From NCBI GenBank assembly GCA_949361645.1, contig OX442415.1:29306562-29370561 (forward strand): a DNA stretch of 64,000 nt, read 5' to 3'. The stretch is from Spongilla lacustris. Its lineage: Eukaryota; Porifera; Demospongiae; Spongillida; Spongillidae. Both the position numbers and the translations under genes were made by a program. How positions within the stretch are numbered: the stretch's first letter is position 1; the number at the start of each line of letters is the position of its first letter. The notes below the pieces were generated by a model. It searched no databases, had not been told where the DNA came from, and worked only from the letters and a program-made list of their open reading frames with translations. This document shows, piece after piece, positions 42,060-53,500 of this stretch.

Positions 42060-42600
42060 TATCATTGTTTATATGACAGATTCAGTGTTTTTTTTTTTAT
42101 GATTGGGAAAGTTTAAAATCACGTTCAAATATTGAAACTCCTGGTAAGCTTATCCTTAGTCTCCCCCCAGCAAAAAAAATATCAAGATCTTATTATTAAA
42201 CTTCAAGTATTCTTACATACTGATCTTGTAGGATCGAGCATAGTATAGTAGAGTAATTGGAAACGAGTCACGTGAGTGCAACCTCCTGAAATCGTTAGTA
42301 TCTGCAGTTCGGTAGATTTTGGTGTCTTGTTACCTGCTCCTAAGCGCTCCACATACGTAGGAGCTCGAGAACATCTGTAAGCATTTTAGGTGGGGAAAAT
42401 ATGACGGGCAAATTCGAAAATCATTATTTTCAGGACGCATCGCACTTGTGCACCATTTGTGCGCGGGCAATTGTGCCTATTGATCAGTCGTCGTGTTTTG
42501 TTGTTGGTTGACAAATGTGTTGTATCAAGGACGTTTTATATCGTAACGTATTCAATAAAAAAATTACATAACTTGTAATATTATTACTCTTATTTAATTA
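42060..42600. other. Intergenic between CRELD and the LOG-like gene
   Basis: About 550 bp of AT-rich DNA that should contain the CRELD polyadenylation site and the LOG-like promoter. I saw no clear core element. Confidence 0.4.
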
Positions 42601-42607
42601 ACTATAA

Positions 42608-43488
42608 ATGGCAAACGGTATGCAAACAGTAGCGGTGTATTGCGGGTCTAACGTTGGAAAGAACCCGGCCTTTGCCTCCAAAACAACTGGTGAGACTACC
42701 GAAGCGCAAACACGCACCCTTGGTGGCTATCTTCGTTGCGTTATTGCCCATAGAGCTAGGGGCGTACCTGGCGTCTAAGCAGATAGCTGTGATATACGGA
42801 GGAAGTAGATACGGGTTGCTCGGAAAGCTTTGTGACAGCGTTGTCACCAATGGCGGGAAAATCACTGGAATCATACCGGATTTTTTCTTGAGTTGAGTCA
42901 TTGATTCAACATTTCATAATTACTATTGTTATACCTTTATAATTAGAGTACGAGGCCTACAGCGCAGGCTGCGATGAGATAGTGGTACCGGATATGCACA
43001 CCAGAAAGAAGATGATGTTCGACAGAGTAAGTCACAACAATTGGAAGGATGTAGTTATGAAAGATGACAGGAAGGTTAATTGTATGTTTCTAAGTCTGAT
43101 GCCTTCATAGCACTTCCCGGAGGTCTGGGCACCATGGAGGAGCTGACAGAGATCCTCACCTGGAGTAAGCTGAATCTGCACAACAAGCCTGTTGGCCTGC
43201 TGAACGTGAATGGTTACTACGACCACTTCCTGAAGTGGGTAGGCCAAGGGTGTGGGTGGAACGCGTACTTCACTTTATAGGATGGGTTTATGGGGTAATT
43301 CCTAAAATAATCGGATCCTTTCCTTACCTTGGCAGCTTGATGAAGCGATAGCAGAGGGGTTTGTGAAGTTCTCAAGTGTGGAGGAGGTCATGGTGGTGTC
43401 CCCAGACTCAGTTGCCCTCGTGGATGAACTGAGCAGGCGGTGGGCAGTCCCACACACAACAAACCCAGAAATCAATGAAGCTTTCTAA
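42608..43488 (+). CDS. LOG-family phosphoribohydrolase (former lysine decarboxylase-like)
   Basis: Predicted to cleave nucleoside 5'-monophosphates between base and ribose phosphate. In plants and microbes this releases active cytokinin; the substrate in an animal is unknown. Five exons (42608-42689, 42754-42891, 42947-43026, 43095-43238, 43336-43488) join in phase to 198 residues, the usual LOG size. Family signatures in order: [16 protein letters not shown] at the N-terminus, [14 protein letters not shown] (usually YGGG), the catalytic-site region MHTRKKMMF, the phosphate/ribose-binding [10 protein letters not shown], then LTWSKL and [15 protein letters not shown]. Both hallmark motifs (RKxxM and PGGxGTxxE) are intact, so an active enzyme is likely. 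Introns argue against bacterial contamination. It lies 566 bp after CRELD on the same strand, with no evidence of functional linkage. Confidence 0.9.
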
Positions 43489-43499
43489 ATCAAGCAAAC

Positions 43500-43950
43500 T
43501 AATATTGTGTATGTTATGGATTTAAATGGCACCCTGGCTTTCCACCTGGGGGGGGTTGGGTGTTGAGCATGAGGATCAGAAGCAAAGGTAGTGTGTATGT
43601 ACTCTAAAAATAAAAAAAATCAGTAAACCATCAGTTTTACTGAAACTGTACATAATCATCATTTGAGTTGCAGGCAACATGTTATGTAGCGTATGTGTGG
43701 CCTTTTATATAGGGGTGTGGCCTTCATATTGAGGGTACTGAGACTATTATTAATGCTCTAGTGTGCATGTGCCCTACACCCACTGTATGCAAAACCTGTT
43801 CAAAGAAATATTGTAAAAGATGTTCAAAACAGGTAAAAAGCTTACTGTAATGCACAAGATGATGGAGTGATGTCACTGTGAAGGCAGCTGGATACTAGAG
43901 TGTTGCTCATACTTCAATGCAAGCTTCTCTGCCAGCTTCATCAGAGTGTT
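43500..43950. other. Intergenic
   Basis: 3' flank of the LOG-like gene. No further coding region supported. Confidence 0.4.
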
Positions 43951-43956
43951 CCCCAA

Positions 43957-44370
43957 TCACTTTGGATTGGTCCAAATATCACTGTTCAAAGAGCAACAGA
44001 AATGGTCACATGCCATGCAGGTGATCACATCACATGCCCTGCAAGTGATCACATCACTTATGAATAGCTCCACCCATCCCTGCCAAAGCCACTCCCCTTA
44101 CCTCACGAGAAGCTTACAGCTCTTGGCTAACTTTGATGCCTGTGCATCAAACTCCTGTGAGAAGAGCACACCTCCTCACACCACCACCTCACCACCTCCA
44201 CCTCACACCACCACCACCTCCACCTCACACTACACCTCCACCTCACACTCCACCCATGCACTCCCACACACACCTTGATAATGGATGCCTTCAATGTAGT
44301 CAGATGTTTCTCCCGTGAAGCAGGTGTGTCTAATGGACCTTCATCTGGGGGTCCACTTGTGCCCACATTG
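43957..44370 (-). CDS. 3' exons of an unidentified gene
   Basis: Three exons fit by splice sites and phase: 44370-44274 (begins in phase 2 after ttctactag), 44154-44102 and 43981-43957 (ends TGA). The readable peptide is a Pro-rich segment, then a helix-prone stretch REKHLTTLKASIIK, EFDAQASKLAKSCKLLV and a short tail DIWTNPK. It looks like the C-terminus of a small helical or coiled-coil protein, but I do not recognise the family. The upstream exons should lie beyond 44371; that region holds a long GT array and the repeat at 44990, and I could not find them. Confidence 0.4.
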
Positions 44371-44739
44371 CTAGTAGAATGATCAGGCCTCTACAATGAT
44401 TAGCAGAGGAAGGGTAGGGGGGAATGTTCAATATATCTTTCAACAATGGAAGACTTAAATTTACATTGCCGTGTGTACTTTATTAAATTTTTCAAAGATG
44501 GTAAAATCCGATGCAATATCAAAAATTAAGTGGGCTTGCCACAACCATGGTAGCATTAGGGATGTACATCATCGTGCACTTATAAATTCTACATGTCAGT
44601 GCCTCTTACATCTGCTTATGTAATAATTGAGTTGGCACATCTCTCAGGATAGTATTTCACCACCTGGGTCTTTAGATGTCCATTGAAACCAATGTGATGG
44701 TGGTTATGGCCATCTTGGAACATGATGAATCAGATGATT

Positions 44740-44960
<221 letters not shown>

Positions 44961-44989
44961 CTTGCATGTGTGTATGTTTAAATATTTAC

Positions 44990-45600
44990 TACTTTGGCAT
45001 CATCTTTATATATTTTATTTGGTTTTGTGTTAACTAGTAATGGTTTAATTATTTAAAAGTCGTTATTTAAATACATAAATAATAATAATAAATTAAATAA
45101 AAATTCAGTTGTGCGTGGGAGAGTGCACATGAATGTGGGGAAAGGTCTCTTAGCAGTATAGCAGGTCTTCTATATTAGAAGTTTCAGGTGTCACCAGCTG
45201 ATTAATAAATCCTCTGGTCGCTGGTGAGGAAGGTGAGGGGGGGGGGGAGGGGGGGGAGAACATAACATTGCTGTTGATTTGATTGCACTGTAGTCCTGTA
45301 AGCGGGACCAGTACTTCGAATAAAATTATCTGGCCCAGAAGAAAAAAGTACGGTGTTTTATTATAATGTGTGTGCTACTATTGGCAGTTTCTAGTTTTGC
45401 CATTTTTACACAAACCACATTGCACTTTTGGCTACATGTGACTAATGTATTAAAATTTAGTGTCAAAGACCTGTCTTTATTTTTTGCATATCCAATGTTA
45501 CATCACTTGTTGGTGCTAGAAATTGCCTAAAGGACTTTTGTATTTCATTGTCCTTGAAGAACAGTGTACCAGTACTGGAGTACCAGTGTTTTCTGCATAC
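44990..45600. repeat. Long direct repeat, copy A
   Basis: Shares tactttggcatcatcttta, gtgcgtgggagagtgcacat, ccagctgattaataaatcct, a G-run and accagtactggagtaccagtg in the same order with 48351-48870. The two copies bracket the first reverse-transcriptase remnant like LTRs. However, only the tail recurs at 59205-59285, and the second remnant is not bracketed, so an LTR identity is unproven. Confidence 0.7.
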
Positions 45601-47678
45601 TAAGCCTCACAACCTTCATGCAGGTAGTATAAGACACCAGCTTCCAACATAGCGTACAATAATTTTTTTTGTCAAGTTTTTCTCAAGAATCTTCTTTGCC
45701 TGTGGCCTGCTTTAATCACATTTAGGTCATTGCATAAAATTTATCAGTGTCACTTGCAATATTATACTCAGTATCTGATTCATATAGCTTTAAAGTTTTT
45801 GTGCACTTCCATCAAGGGGATGAATACTGCATGCATTTCAATTCCAACAGAACATTGATTGCAAGCTTTTGACAGCACATTGGTTAACAGCTACTCTGTC
45901 ACTTAGGGTATTCTTCAAGCTTGACAGTGCTTGAATAGCCTCAGTAGTCAGTACCCCAACATCCATACGTCTCCACCACAAGAGGGATACATGCCCAGCC
46001 TAGTTCCCTGCACCTTTCATCATTTACTCGATGCTTGTGGATCTGGGCAGCCAAGGCAGCTGAACCTGCTGTCACACACAGGCTTCTTGAAAAATTTGTG
46101 CATTTAGCGTTGATGTGACAGACAGGTCAAAAGCTGCTGGCTTACCCAAGACCCAGTTTGGAACAAGAACATCAGCTGGATGAGTATGATCCCTAGACCA
46201 CATTTTTGGTGGTGCATATTTATAGCAACATATTACATATAGCAACTACACAGTGACGTACGTTTTATTGTAGTAAATTATACTAACAGGATATAGCACA
46301 CAGGGGCTCAGCTAACAGGCCAGCTGGATCTTGCCAGGATAGCCTTAGCATTCTCCCTCACCAAGGTCAGGCTTAGCCTTCCATACATGTCCTGCCTCAC
46401 CCCGGCTTCACTGGAGGCTGAGCCCACTGCCAACCTCCTGCTGATCCGGTTGAACATTTCCTGGACCTTCTCTCCCCAACCAACCAACATATGTCTCTAC
46501 AGCCAAGGGGATGCACTCCCACCTTGGTCATTTTGACCACTTCCTTTTCTGCTGCCAAGTAACCCATAGTTGTGCTCTCTCCCAGAATCAAGCTTGGGTT
46601 GAGCTGTGACATCACAGGCAGCAGATTTGCCAATGGGACCACGATGGGACCAGGATATCAGCTGGACGGGTTTGGGAGACCAGGATATCAGCTGGACGGG
46701 TTTGGGAGACCAGGATATCAGCTGGACGGGTTTGGGAATGCAAGTGGTCCATGCCACTTCCCTTCTCAAGCTCAGGAGAAAGCAGAGCTTGACTGAAAAT
46801 TTCAAATATGACACCTCTTAAAACATTGTGACGGCGGCAAACATGTGGTCCTCTTTTACATGTGGTGACATGGTGATCTAGCTTATCCAGGGGCTCCCGA
46901 GGTCCATACAGAGGGCAAGTGGCACCATCTTCAAAGAGTGGGAGGCCCAGCCACCATTTGAGCAGAACTTGGGCTTCAACTGGGGACAGTTGCAGACCCA
47001 GAGCAGAGGGGTACCTTTAACCAATCAGGAGCTCCACAGCCAAAAGCCTTGATCTGGTAGTAGGTGGAGAAGCCTCCCAAAGGGCTGCTTGGTCTAGGTC
47101 TTCAAGGACTTCAGATAAGGATGCCTGCTTTGGTGGGGATTCCATAATGGTTGAGAAAGCCGTCTTACTATCAGGAACATAGCACAAATGAATTGCTCTC
47201 GAGCTCTTTCTACCCTTTGCTCCATGTCTGCTGAACTGATCCCAGAGGCACATAAGGAGGCAAGGTAAGCAGCAGGGGAATGCCGCCTTAAAGAGCGCAG
47301 TCCAAATCCCCCTCGACTGATGCTCAAACATGCTTGTGACCATGCATCTTTAGTTAGTTGAATAGCCCCTCACTCTTCAAAGCAACTGCGAACATCACTA
47401 TCAAACCTTGTCAGGGCTGTGGTCACAAGATCTGAAGGAGTGCTACGGGCTAGGTGGACCAACTTGCAGTATGCACCACACTTGCACAATAAGGTGACAG
47501 CTACCTGAGGATCATGCAACTTGGGAAGTAGTTGCAGTAGTTCTTGGGCCTCCAGCCGCTTCTCTTCAACAAAGGCAGAACAGAACTTTGTATCACCGAT
47601 GGGAGCACCAAGCATTACCAGATTTGGGTATGTGAGTGTTTAGTAATCTGAAGTGGAAAGGATTGCTCACTGACTAAG

Positions 47679-47709
<31 letters not shown>

Positions 47710-48340
47710 TGCATAGTTAGAATGTTAAAACTCTGTGGACTTAACAATTCACAGTTGGCTAAGTTAAAATGTAAGCCTAATGAATATCTGCAGAGCTTGA
47801 ATGATCACTTCACGTGGGCCACACAAAACAGGAACCACACATTTAGGAGTAGGTCTGCACCGAGCTCAGCATCCAACTTAATCACTAGTTTATGCAACAC
47901 TAAGGCAAATAGCAGTGGCCCAAGGGGATCACCTTGATGGATAAGTGCAGCACACCAGATGTATGCCAAAGTAAAGGGTGTTGGCTATAGCACCAGGACA
48001 CCCAGGGAAGCAGCTCAGTGAAATGCTCCCTGCACTCATCCAAAACCAACTGCCTTGAGACACTGTTAAAAGCATTGTGCATGTCTATCATTGCCCCAGC
48101 AATTCTTAATGCAAGAGCAAAGCCTGTGCACAATCTTCACTGATCCACCAGGACATGCCACTCCATACTGGTGAGGACGAAAAAACTGACTAGCCTTGAT
48201 CTTGGTCACACTACAGAGGCACTTACCTGTGAGACGGCGTAAAACTTCTCCAACAGCAATGGGCCTCACGTCCCACTCACCACCTTCCTTTATCTTCATC
48301 AGGGCCACCAGGTTTCCGCCAGCAAGGTAGTGAGCTAGAG
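45600..48340 (-). mobile_element. Decayed reverse-transcriptase element, copy 1
   Basis: Minus-strand pieces in several frames belong to one RT-bearing element. DVRPIAVGEVLRRLTGKCLC, HQYGVACPGG and MIDMHNAFNSVSRQLVLDEC (fingers/palm, with the first catalytic Asp region) lie at 48308-47950. A central piece is at 47615-47370, then GFGLRSLRRHSPAAYLASLC (downstream domain) at 47327-47094, and a C-terminal piece ending at 46308. Stops and frameshifts interrupt every piece, so it is inactive. A 30-bp unit (ccaggatatcagctggacgg core) is tripled at 46651-46735 but single in copy 2. The N-terminal end is cut at about 48337, where direct-repeat sequence begins. Confidence 0.8.
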
Positions 48341-48350
48341 AACATGTTTT

Positions 48351-48870
48351 TTTACTTTGGCATCATCTTTATTATTTTGTTTTTTGTTTTGTTTTTTGGG
48401 TTTGTATAAACTAGTAATGGTTTAATGATTTTTTAAAAATAGAAAATAAAAATTCAGTTGTGCGTGGGAGAGTGCACATGAATGTCGGAAAGGTCTCTTT
48501 TAGCCATATGGCAGGTCATCTGTATTGGAAGTTTCAGATGTCACCAGCTGATTAAAAAAATCCTCTGGTCGCTGGTGAGGAAGGTGGGGGGGGGGGGGGG
48601 GGGGGGCGGGGAGAGAACATAACATTGCTGTTGATTTGATTGCACTGTAGTCCTGTGAGCAGGACCAATACTTCAAATAAAATTATTTGACCCAGAAAAA
48701 AAAACACATTGCACAAACCACATTGCACTTTTTAAAATTCCCTTTCCTATTCCAAGACATGTTCTTTATTTTTGCATATCCAATGTTGTTGGTGCTAGAA
48801 ATTGCCTAAAGGATGTTTGTATTTCATTGTCCTTGAAGAACAGTGTATCAGTACTGGAGTACCAGTGTTT
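48351..48870. repeat. Long direct repeat, copy B
   Basis: Second copy of the repeat at 44990-45600. It includes a G-run at 48585-48606 and replaces the part of the RT remnant that is present in copy 2 (58590-58714). Confidence 0.7.
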
Positions 48871-49163
48871 TTTGAATGGCTGGCCATTGCCACATTACAA
48901 TCAATTTTGGTTTTAAATAATTACAGATAATTGAATAAGCACGTAAAATTAAATACCGGTACCTAGACTACATAATATCAACATTCTCTGGCTTACATGT
49001 ACTTTACAAATACATTTTGCCTACATCTTTAATGGAATACGAAAGCAATCAGGCTATGTAAGAAAATGTGCATATACATAACAAACTACACACTGAGGGA
49101 AAAATTATCCTATAACAACAATAATAGATGTAAGTACTACATGTACTCAACATTGCATGTACT

Positions 49164-52100
49164 TTAGTTTTCACACAACAGTGGTTCCCTCAGAGCAAAG
49201 TGGACTGGTTGTATGGTGGCAGGAACCACTAATTCACATTTTGTTTGGAATAACCCATCAATTCTCTCCCTAGCTCTGTCATATATCTTGCAAGCCTTGA
49301 GGATGGCCCCAATCAGATGGCACAAAACAGTTACCATCACCACCACTACATACAGACCCACCAAAATACCAACACATACCACAAAGGGCTGTGTTTGGTC
49401 TGAGGTCTGGTCTAGAATGTAAGACATTAACAGAGATAGTGCAGTATAGTTGAGGAGATAAAACAGGTCAAGGATGTTATATAATTGATTGTACATGTTG
49501 GAACGTCTCTTAAAATTTTGAAGAGATTGTCCAAATGGCTTTATTCCTGCCTGGACTACAGTGAACAAGATCACCATGGTAGCCTGGATAGACAGAAGCA
49601 AAGATGGCTTGTAAGAACTAAGTACTGGATTTAAAATGTACGTCACAACTAGAAGCCAAAGCCTTGCTCCCAGCCACCATCGCCACTCCCCCTTATAGGG
49701 GGCATAGTGGGCATCAATCATTGGTTTCATCTGATTGGCCTTCTTGTGGAGATAGTTGAACAGTCTGTTGTGTTCACTGTAGTGCTCAATAATTGGAATG
49801 AAAGTGAGGGCAAAGGTGTAGGGCAGGAGGAACAAGACACATGTCACCATGGCAACAATAAACAAAACAGTGTGTTTCCCACGAAGGTATTCCACATTTC
49901 CATCATAGGACCAGACATACATGCCACCAGTGGGCAGGTTGACTGTGGAATATGTGAAAATATCAATCACAGTTCTCAATAGCTTGGAATATGACAAGTA
50001 GATGAGAGTAGATAGGACACCAACTGCTCTTTGTCCTGTGATGATGAAAACTCTATAAGCACATGACCTTGTCGAGTTCATTGTTGGAGATCGCTGAAGA
50101 CAGTAGTGGCAGAGCACAATGACTGTCATGGTGAGGATGAGGAGGTAGGCTGGGAACACAAACTGAAGGCCAGCCTTGTCAGCATCATCCATACCATCAT
50201 AGAAACACAGAGGGATCCCAAGGTCAAGGTTCACAAATGACACAATCACCTGCAATGGTCTCAAAGTGGATTGGCTGAAGAATATTGAAATATTGACCTG
50301 AATGATGTTGGCATAGAAAATGAGCCCATAGAGTGTGCCTTGTGTGACAGTGAGGTTGAGGAAGAACATTGCTGCCACCAGTAAGACACCAAGCACTGCA
50401 AACATCACAAGTGTGATTAGCCACATATCTGAGCACACCTGGCACTGTGAAGAACCAAAGATCACACTAAAGTTACCTTGGCACTGACCACAAAGAATGC
50501 CAGTACGCCCTCCATTGCATAAGTCCTCAGACCTACCTAGAGACAGCGTACTGATTGTACTATTGCAGTAGTCCAATGGGCAGATTGAAGCCAGTGCGGG
50601 AAGAGTGTTATTGTACACACCAATCCAATCAGTTTTATTTCTAGTCACAGTACCATCTGATGCATCACAGACCACTCCATGCGATACGAGGAATGGAGAA
50701 CAGTCACACTTAGAATAATTTGGCATGAATATGAACCCTGGTTCACATGGTAATAGCTCCACCTCAATGACTGTTGGGAAACTGCCAGGAGATGTGGACA
50801 GAGTTAGGTTTAAAGAAGTCATTTCTGGCCCATAGATTTGGTACTCTATAGCACCACATGCTTTTCCTACCCATTGAGCTTCTTGCCCTGGTCCAAGTGT
50901 TATGGTACCAGTTGATGTGTAAACCACACTGGGTGATAGGTTGTTTCCATCATCTACTGAGGTAACATTAAGGCTCACAGTCCCACCAGGATATGTGGTA
51001 ACCTTTCCTTGGTACTGACCTGCGACATTGCACAAGTCTGGGTCACTACAGTTACATAGCTGCACTTTGGTTGGAAATGAGAGTACTTGAGTGGTATTGA
51101 AGTCTTGTGGTAATGGAGTAATGCGGGTGTAATAGATATCCAATTTATCCATTCCACAGTTGTATTTCCAATCCTCAATGCACCAGCACCCATAGATGGG
51201 TATGGCATATATAGAATGACCACCAAGCTTGGCATGGTTACCAGTGAAGGTGAAGTAGTTACTGACACTTAATGAAGGATCTGGAAAGAATATGCTGCAT
51301 CTTGACTCGGAAATGTCTCTGTAAATTGGCATTGGACTACCGCTATTGTAAATAGCACCGCCAAACCCTGTTGCAATATTTCTGGAAAACTCCACAGTGC
51401 TCTGATAGAAGTAGAGTGGTACATTGGACAGGCTAATGGCCCCTCCATTCTCTCCTGTGTTATTTGTGAATGATATGTTACCATTCAGCTTCAGAAATCC
51501 ATTTTCTCCTTGTATGGCCCCCAGGGGAGAGTTAGACAAGAACTGACTTCCTGTGATGGTGTCTCCCATAATGGTCACACTCATTCCATTGAAGTAGATG
51601 GCCCCTCCTCTGATGTTCTGGTACCCATTGCAAAAGCATGGATTATTTTCTACCCTCACATCTTGAAGAATGAGGCTGCCTAACTGCTGATAGTAATCAT
51701 CGGCCACAAGTGAAGCATACACTGCTGCACCTCTGACTGCTGCATTATTAATAAAAGTTGATTTATCAATAACTACTGACTCAGAGTTTGTGTCTGAAGA
51801 GATGCCAACAGCACCACCATCATAAGTAGCACTGTTGTTCTGAAATGTGCAGTATTTGATACTAAATGTGATACTAAATGTGGATACATACAACCACAAA
51901 GCACCACCACTAAAAGTAGCACTGTTGCTCTGAAATGTGCAGTCTGTGATGCTAATAACATTATTGCCCATGCCATATACAGCACCACCAAAGGATATAT
52001 AGTCAAAGCTCGTAATAGCACTGTTGTCCTCAAATTGGCAGTTTGTGATGCTAACATCAGAAGCAAGCGATATCACAGCACCACCATTAGTAGCACTGTT

Positions 52101-52916
52101 CTTCTGAAATGCGCTGTTTGTGATGCTAACATAGCCTGTTGATTCATCCAACATCACAGCACCACCACCAAGACCAGCAGTAGCACTGTTCCTCTGAAAT
52201 GTGCAGTTCGTGATGCTATAATCACCTGTTGATTTAGACAACATCACAGCACCACCATTAGTAGCACTGTTGTTCTGAAATGTGCAGTTTGTGATGCTAA
52301 CATAGCCTGTTATTCCACCCAACCACATAGCACCACCATCACCAGCAGTAGCAATGTTGTTCTGAAATGTACAGTTTGTGATGCTAACATCGCCTGTTGA
52401 TCCCTTTAACGTTACAGCACCACCACCACCATTAGTAGCACTGTTGTTCTGAAATGTGCAGTTTGTGATGCTAACATTGCCTGTTGACTCATCAAACATC
52501 ACAGCACTGCCAGAGGTATCAGTCGCAGCCACGTTATTGTTGTTCTGAAATATGCAGGCTGTGAAAAGAGTGCTTACGGCATTTGTTATACTTATACCAC
52601 AGCTAATGAACGTTACTCTCTCGATGGTCAAATGTTGTACTGAAACAAACCGAAGTCCACTTCCTTCTTCGCAGCGAATCGTGGTGCTATTTATCGACGA
52701 CCCCGAAATAGTAACGCTGTCAATATAGGAAATGATACAAACCGTAGATATGCGATGTTCCCCACCATCCATTACAACGTCAACAGTCGTATTGGACTCG
52801 AGCGATCCGTTGCACACGCCCTGTAGAGAATAGTCAGGCGGTAGGGTAGCGGTGATGCTTACCACATAGCTCCCAAGGATCGATAATACAAGTGTTGTAT
52901 GTGCACTATGCATCAT
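49164..52916 (-). CDS. Intronless beta-helix/multi-TM receptor-like protein, intact copy 1
   Basis: One uninterrupted 1250-residue frame. A signal peptide (TTLVLSILGSYVVSITA) is followed from about residue 80 to 480 by repeated coils of the type VSITNCTFQNNSATNGGAV. These are Pmp/pectate-lyase-like right-handed beta-helix repeats; I count about nine. A Cys-rich stalk comes next (LCNCSDPDLC, CEPGFIF, LCGQCQGNFSVIFG, CQVC). From about 828 there are roughly nine hydrophobic helices (MWLITLVMFAVLGVLLVAAM, GLIFYANII, FVFPAYLLILTMTVIVL, LFIVAMVTCVLFLLPY, WLLVVTYIL, ILFTVVQAGI, LLNYTALSLLMSYIL, VGLYVVVVMVTVLC). Conserved loops include GIPLCFYDGMDD and the tail LREPLL. Many NxS/T sites suggest glycosylation. 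Predicted surface receptor or channel-like protein; ligand unknown. A TATATAAATA motif lies about 40 bp upstream of the start. Confidence 0.85.
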   Translation of the reverse strand: MMHSAHTTLVLSILGSYVVSITATLPPDYSLQGVCNGSLESNTTVDVVMDGGEHRISTVCIISYIDSVTISGSSINSTTIRCEEGSGLRFVSVQHLTIERVTFISCGISITNAVSTLFTACIFQNNNNVAATDTSGSAVMFDESTGNVSITNCTFQNNSATNGGGGAVTLKGSTGDVSITNCTFQNNIATAGDGGAMWLGGITGYVSITNCTFQNNSATNGGAVMLSKSTGDYSITNCTFQRNSATAGLGGGAVMLDESTGYVSITNSAFQKNSATNGGAVISLASDVSITNCQFEDNSAITSFDYISFGGAVYGMGNNVISITDCTFQSNSATFSGGALWLYVSTFSITFSIKYCTFQNNSATYDGGAVGISSDTNSESVVIDKSTFINNAAVRGAAVYASLVADDYYQQLGSLILQDVRVENNPCFCNGYQNIRGGAIYFNGMSVTIMGDTITGSQFLSNSPLGAIQGENGFLKLNGNISFTNNTGENGGAISLSNVPLYFYQSTVEFSRNIATGFGGAIYNSGSPMPIYRDISESRCSIFFPDPSLSVSNYFTFTGNHAKLGGHSIYAIPIYGCWCIEDWKYNCGMDKLDIYYTRITPLPQDFNTTQVLSFPTKVQLCNCSDPDLCNVAGQYQGKVTTYPGGTVSLNVTSVDDGNNLSPSVVYTSTGTITLGPGQEAQWVGKACGAIEYQIYGPEMTSLNLTLSTSPGSFPTVIEVELLPCEPGFIFMPNYSKCDCSPFLVSHGVVCDASDGTVTRNKTDWIGVYNNTLPALASICPLDYCNSTISTLSLGRSEDLCNGGRTGILCGQCQGNFSVIFGSSQCQVCSDMWLITLVMFAVLGVLLVAAMFFLNLTVTQGTLYGLIFYANIIQVNISIFFSQSTLRPLQVIVSFVNLDLGIPLCFYDGMDDADKAGLQFVFPAYLLILTMTVIVLCHYCLQRSPTMNSTRSCAYRVFIITGQRAVGVLSTLIYLSYSKLLRTVIDIFTYSTVNLPTGGMYVWSYDGNVEYLRGKHTVLFIVAMVTCVLFLLPYTFALTFIPIIEHYSEHNRLFNYLHKKANQMKPMIDAHYAPYKGEWRWWLGARLWLLVVTYILNPVLSSYKPSLLLSIQATMVILFTVVQAGIKPFGQSLQNFKRRSNMYNQLYNILDLFYLLNYTALSLLMSYILDQTSDQTQPFVVCVGILVGLYVVVVMVTVLCHLIGAILKACKIYDRARERIDGLFQTKCELVVPATIQPVHFALREPLLCEN

Positions 52917-52919
52917 TTA

Positions 52920-53140
52920 ATATCCTCCGAAGTGACAGAAAATTTTGCAAATATATTATTTATATACTATAATGGGATGTGTGCATGTGCGGGAGTCACG
53001 GCTTGAGCATGAGAAATACACCACTTGCAATAACAATTCAAATTCCCGTAACGCTATATATAAACTGCTACTGGCCCACTGTGCACATTTTGATGTGGGC
53101 GAAACTATATGTGACGGATTCCTACAGATAATTACATAAT
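52920..53140 (-). promoter_or_regulatory. Upstream region of copy 1, conserved with copy 2
   Basis: On the minus strand, an AT-rich TATATAAATAATATA stretch at about 52950-52965 precedes a leader containing ttttctgtcacttcggagg. The same leader and further words (cactgtgcacattttgatgt) are found upstream of copy 2, so the duplication includes the promoter. Confidence 0.5.
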
Positions 53141-53239
53141 ATTACACAACATATACATAAGATACACATGAAAAAGTTAAACTTCATGTACAACCTAACT
53201 ATTAACACTGTAGCTACAAGGAAAACAATACATGTACAC

Positions 53240-53500
53240 TAGAGATGGACTGGGCTAAGGCCTCTTGCCAGGATGGCTCTTGCCACAGCTCTCACCAAGC
53301 AGATATTTAGGCGACCATATATGTCAGCCAGAACTCTGGACGGATTGCTAAATAGGTAGCCAGTCTTGAGAACATGTGTTGGGCCTCATAGGCACATTCG
53401 TAGTCAGCCAACGATCGCAGCATTATAGGTACTTCAAGATTTATTTGTTTTTCAAATCGTGTTTTATCTTTCACCTTTGCACTAAAAAGCATTACCTTGC
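53240..53500 (-). mobile_element. Third fragment of the RT-element 3' end
   Basis: The words ccaggatggctcttgccaca, ctctcaccaag and ccatatatgtcagcc parallel ccaggatagccttagc, ctccctcaccaagg and ccatacatgtcctgcc at 46330-46395. The minus-strand frame 53492-53307 ends like the C-terminal piece of copies 1 and 2 but is strongly diverged. Confidence 0.5.

Noticed and set aside
44990..48870. Full LTR retrotransposon (direct repeats around the RT remnant)
   Set aside because: The second RT copy lacks flanking repeats, and I saw no primer-binding site, polypurine tract or terminal TG/CA that would support LTRs.
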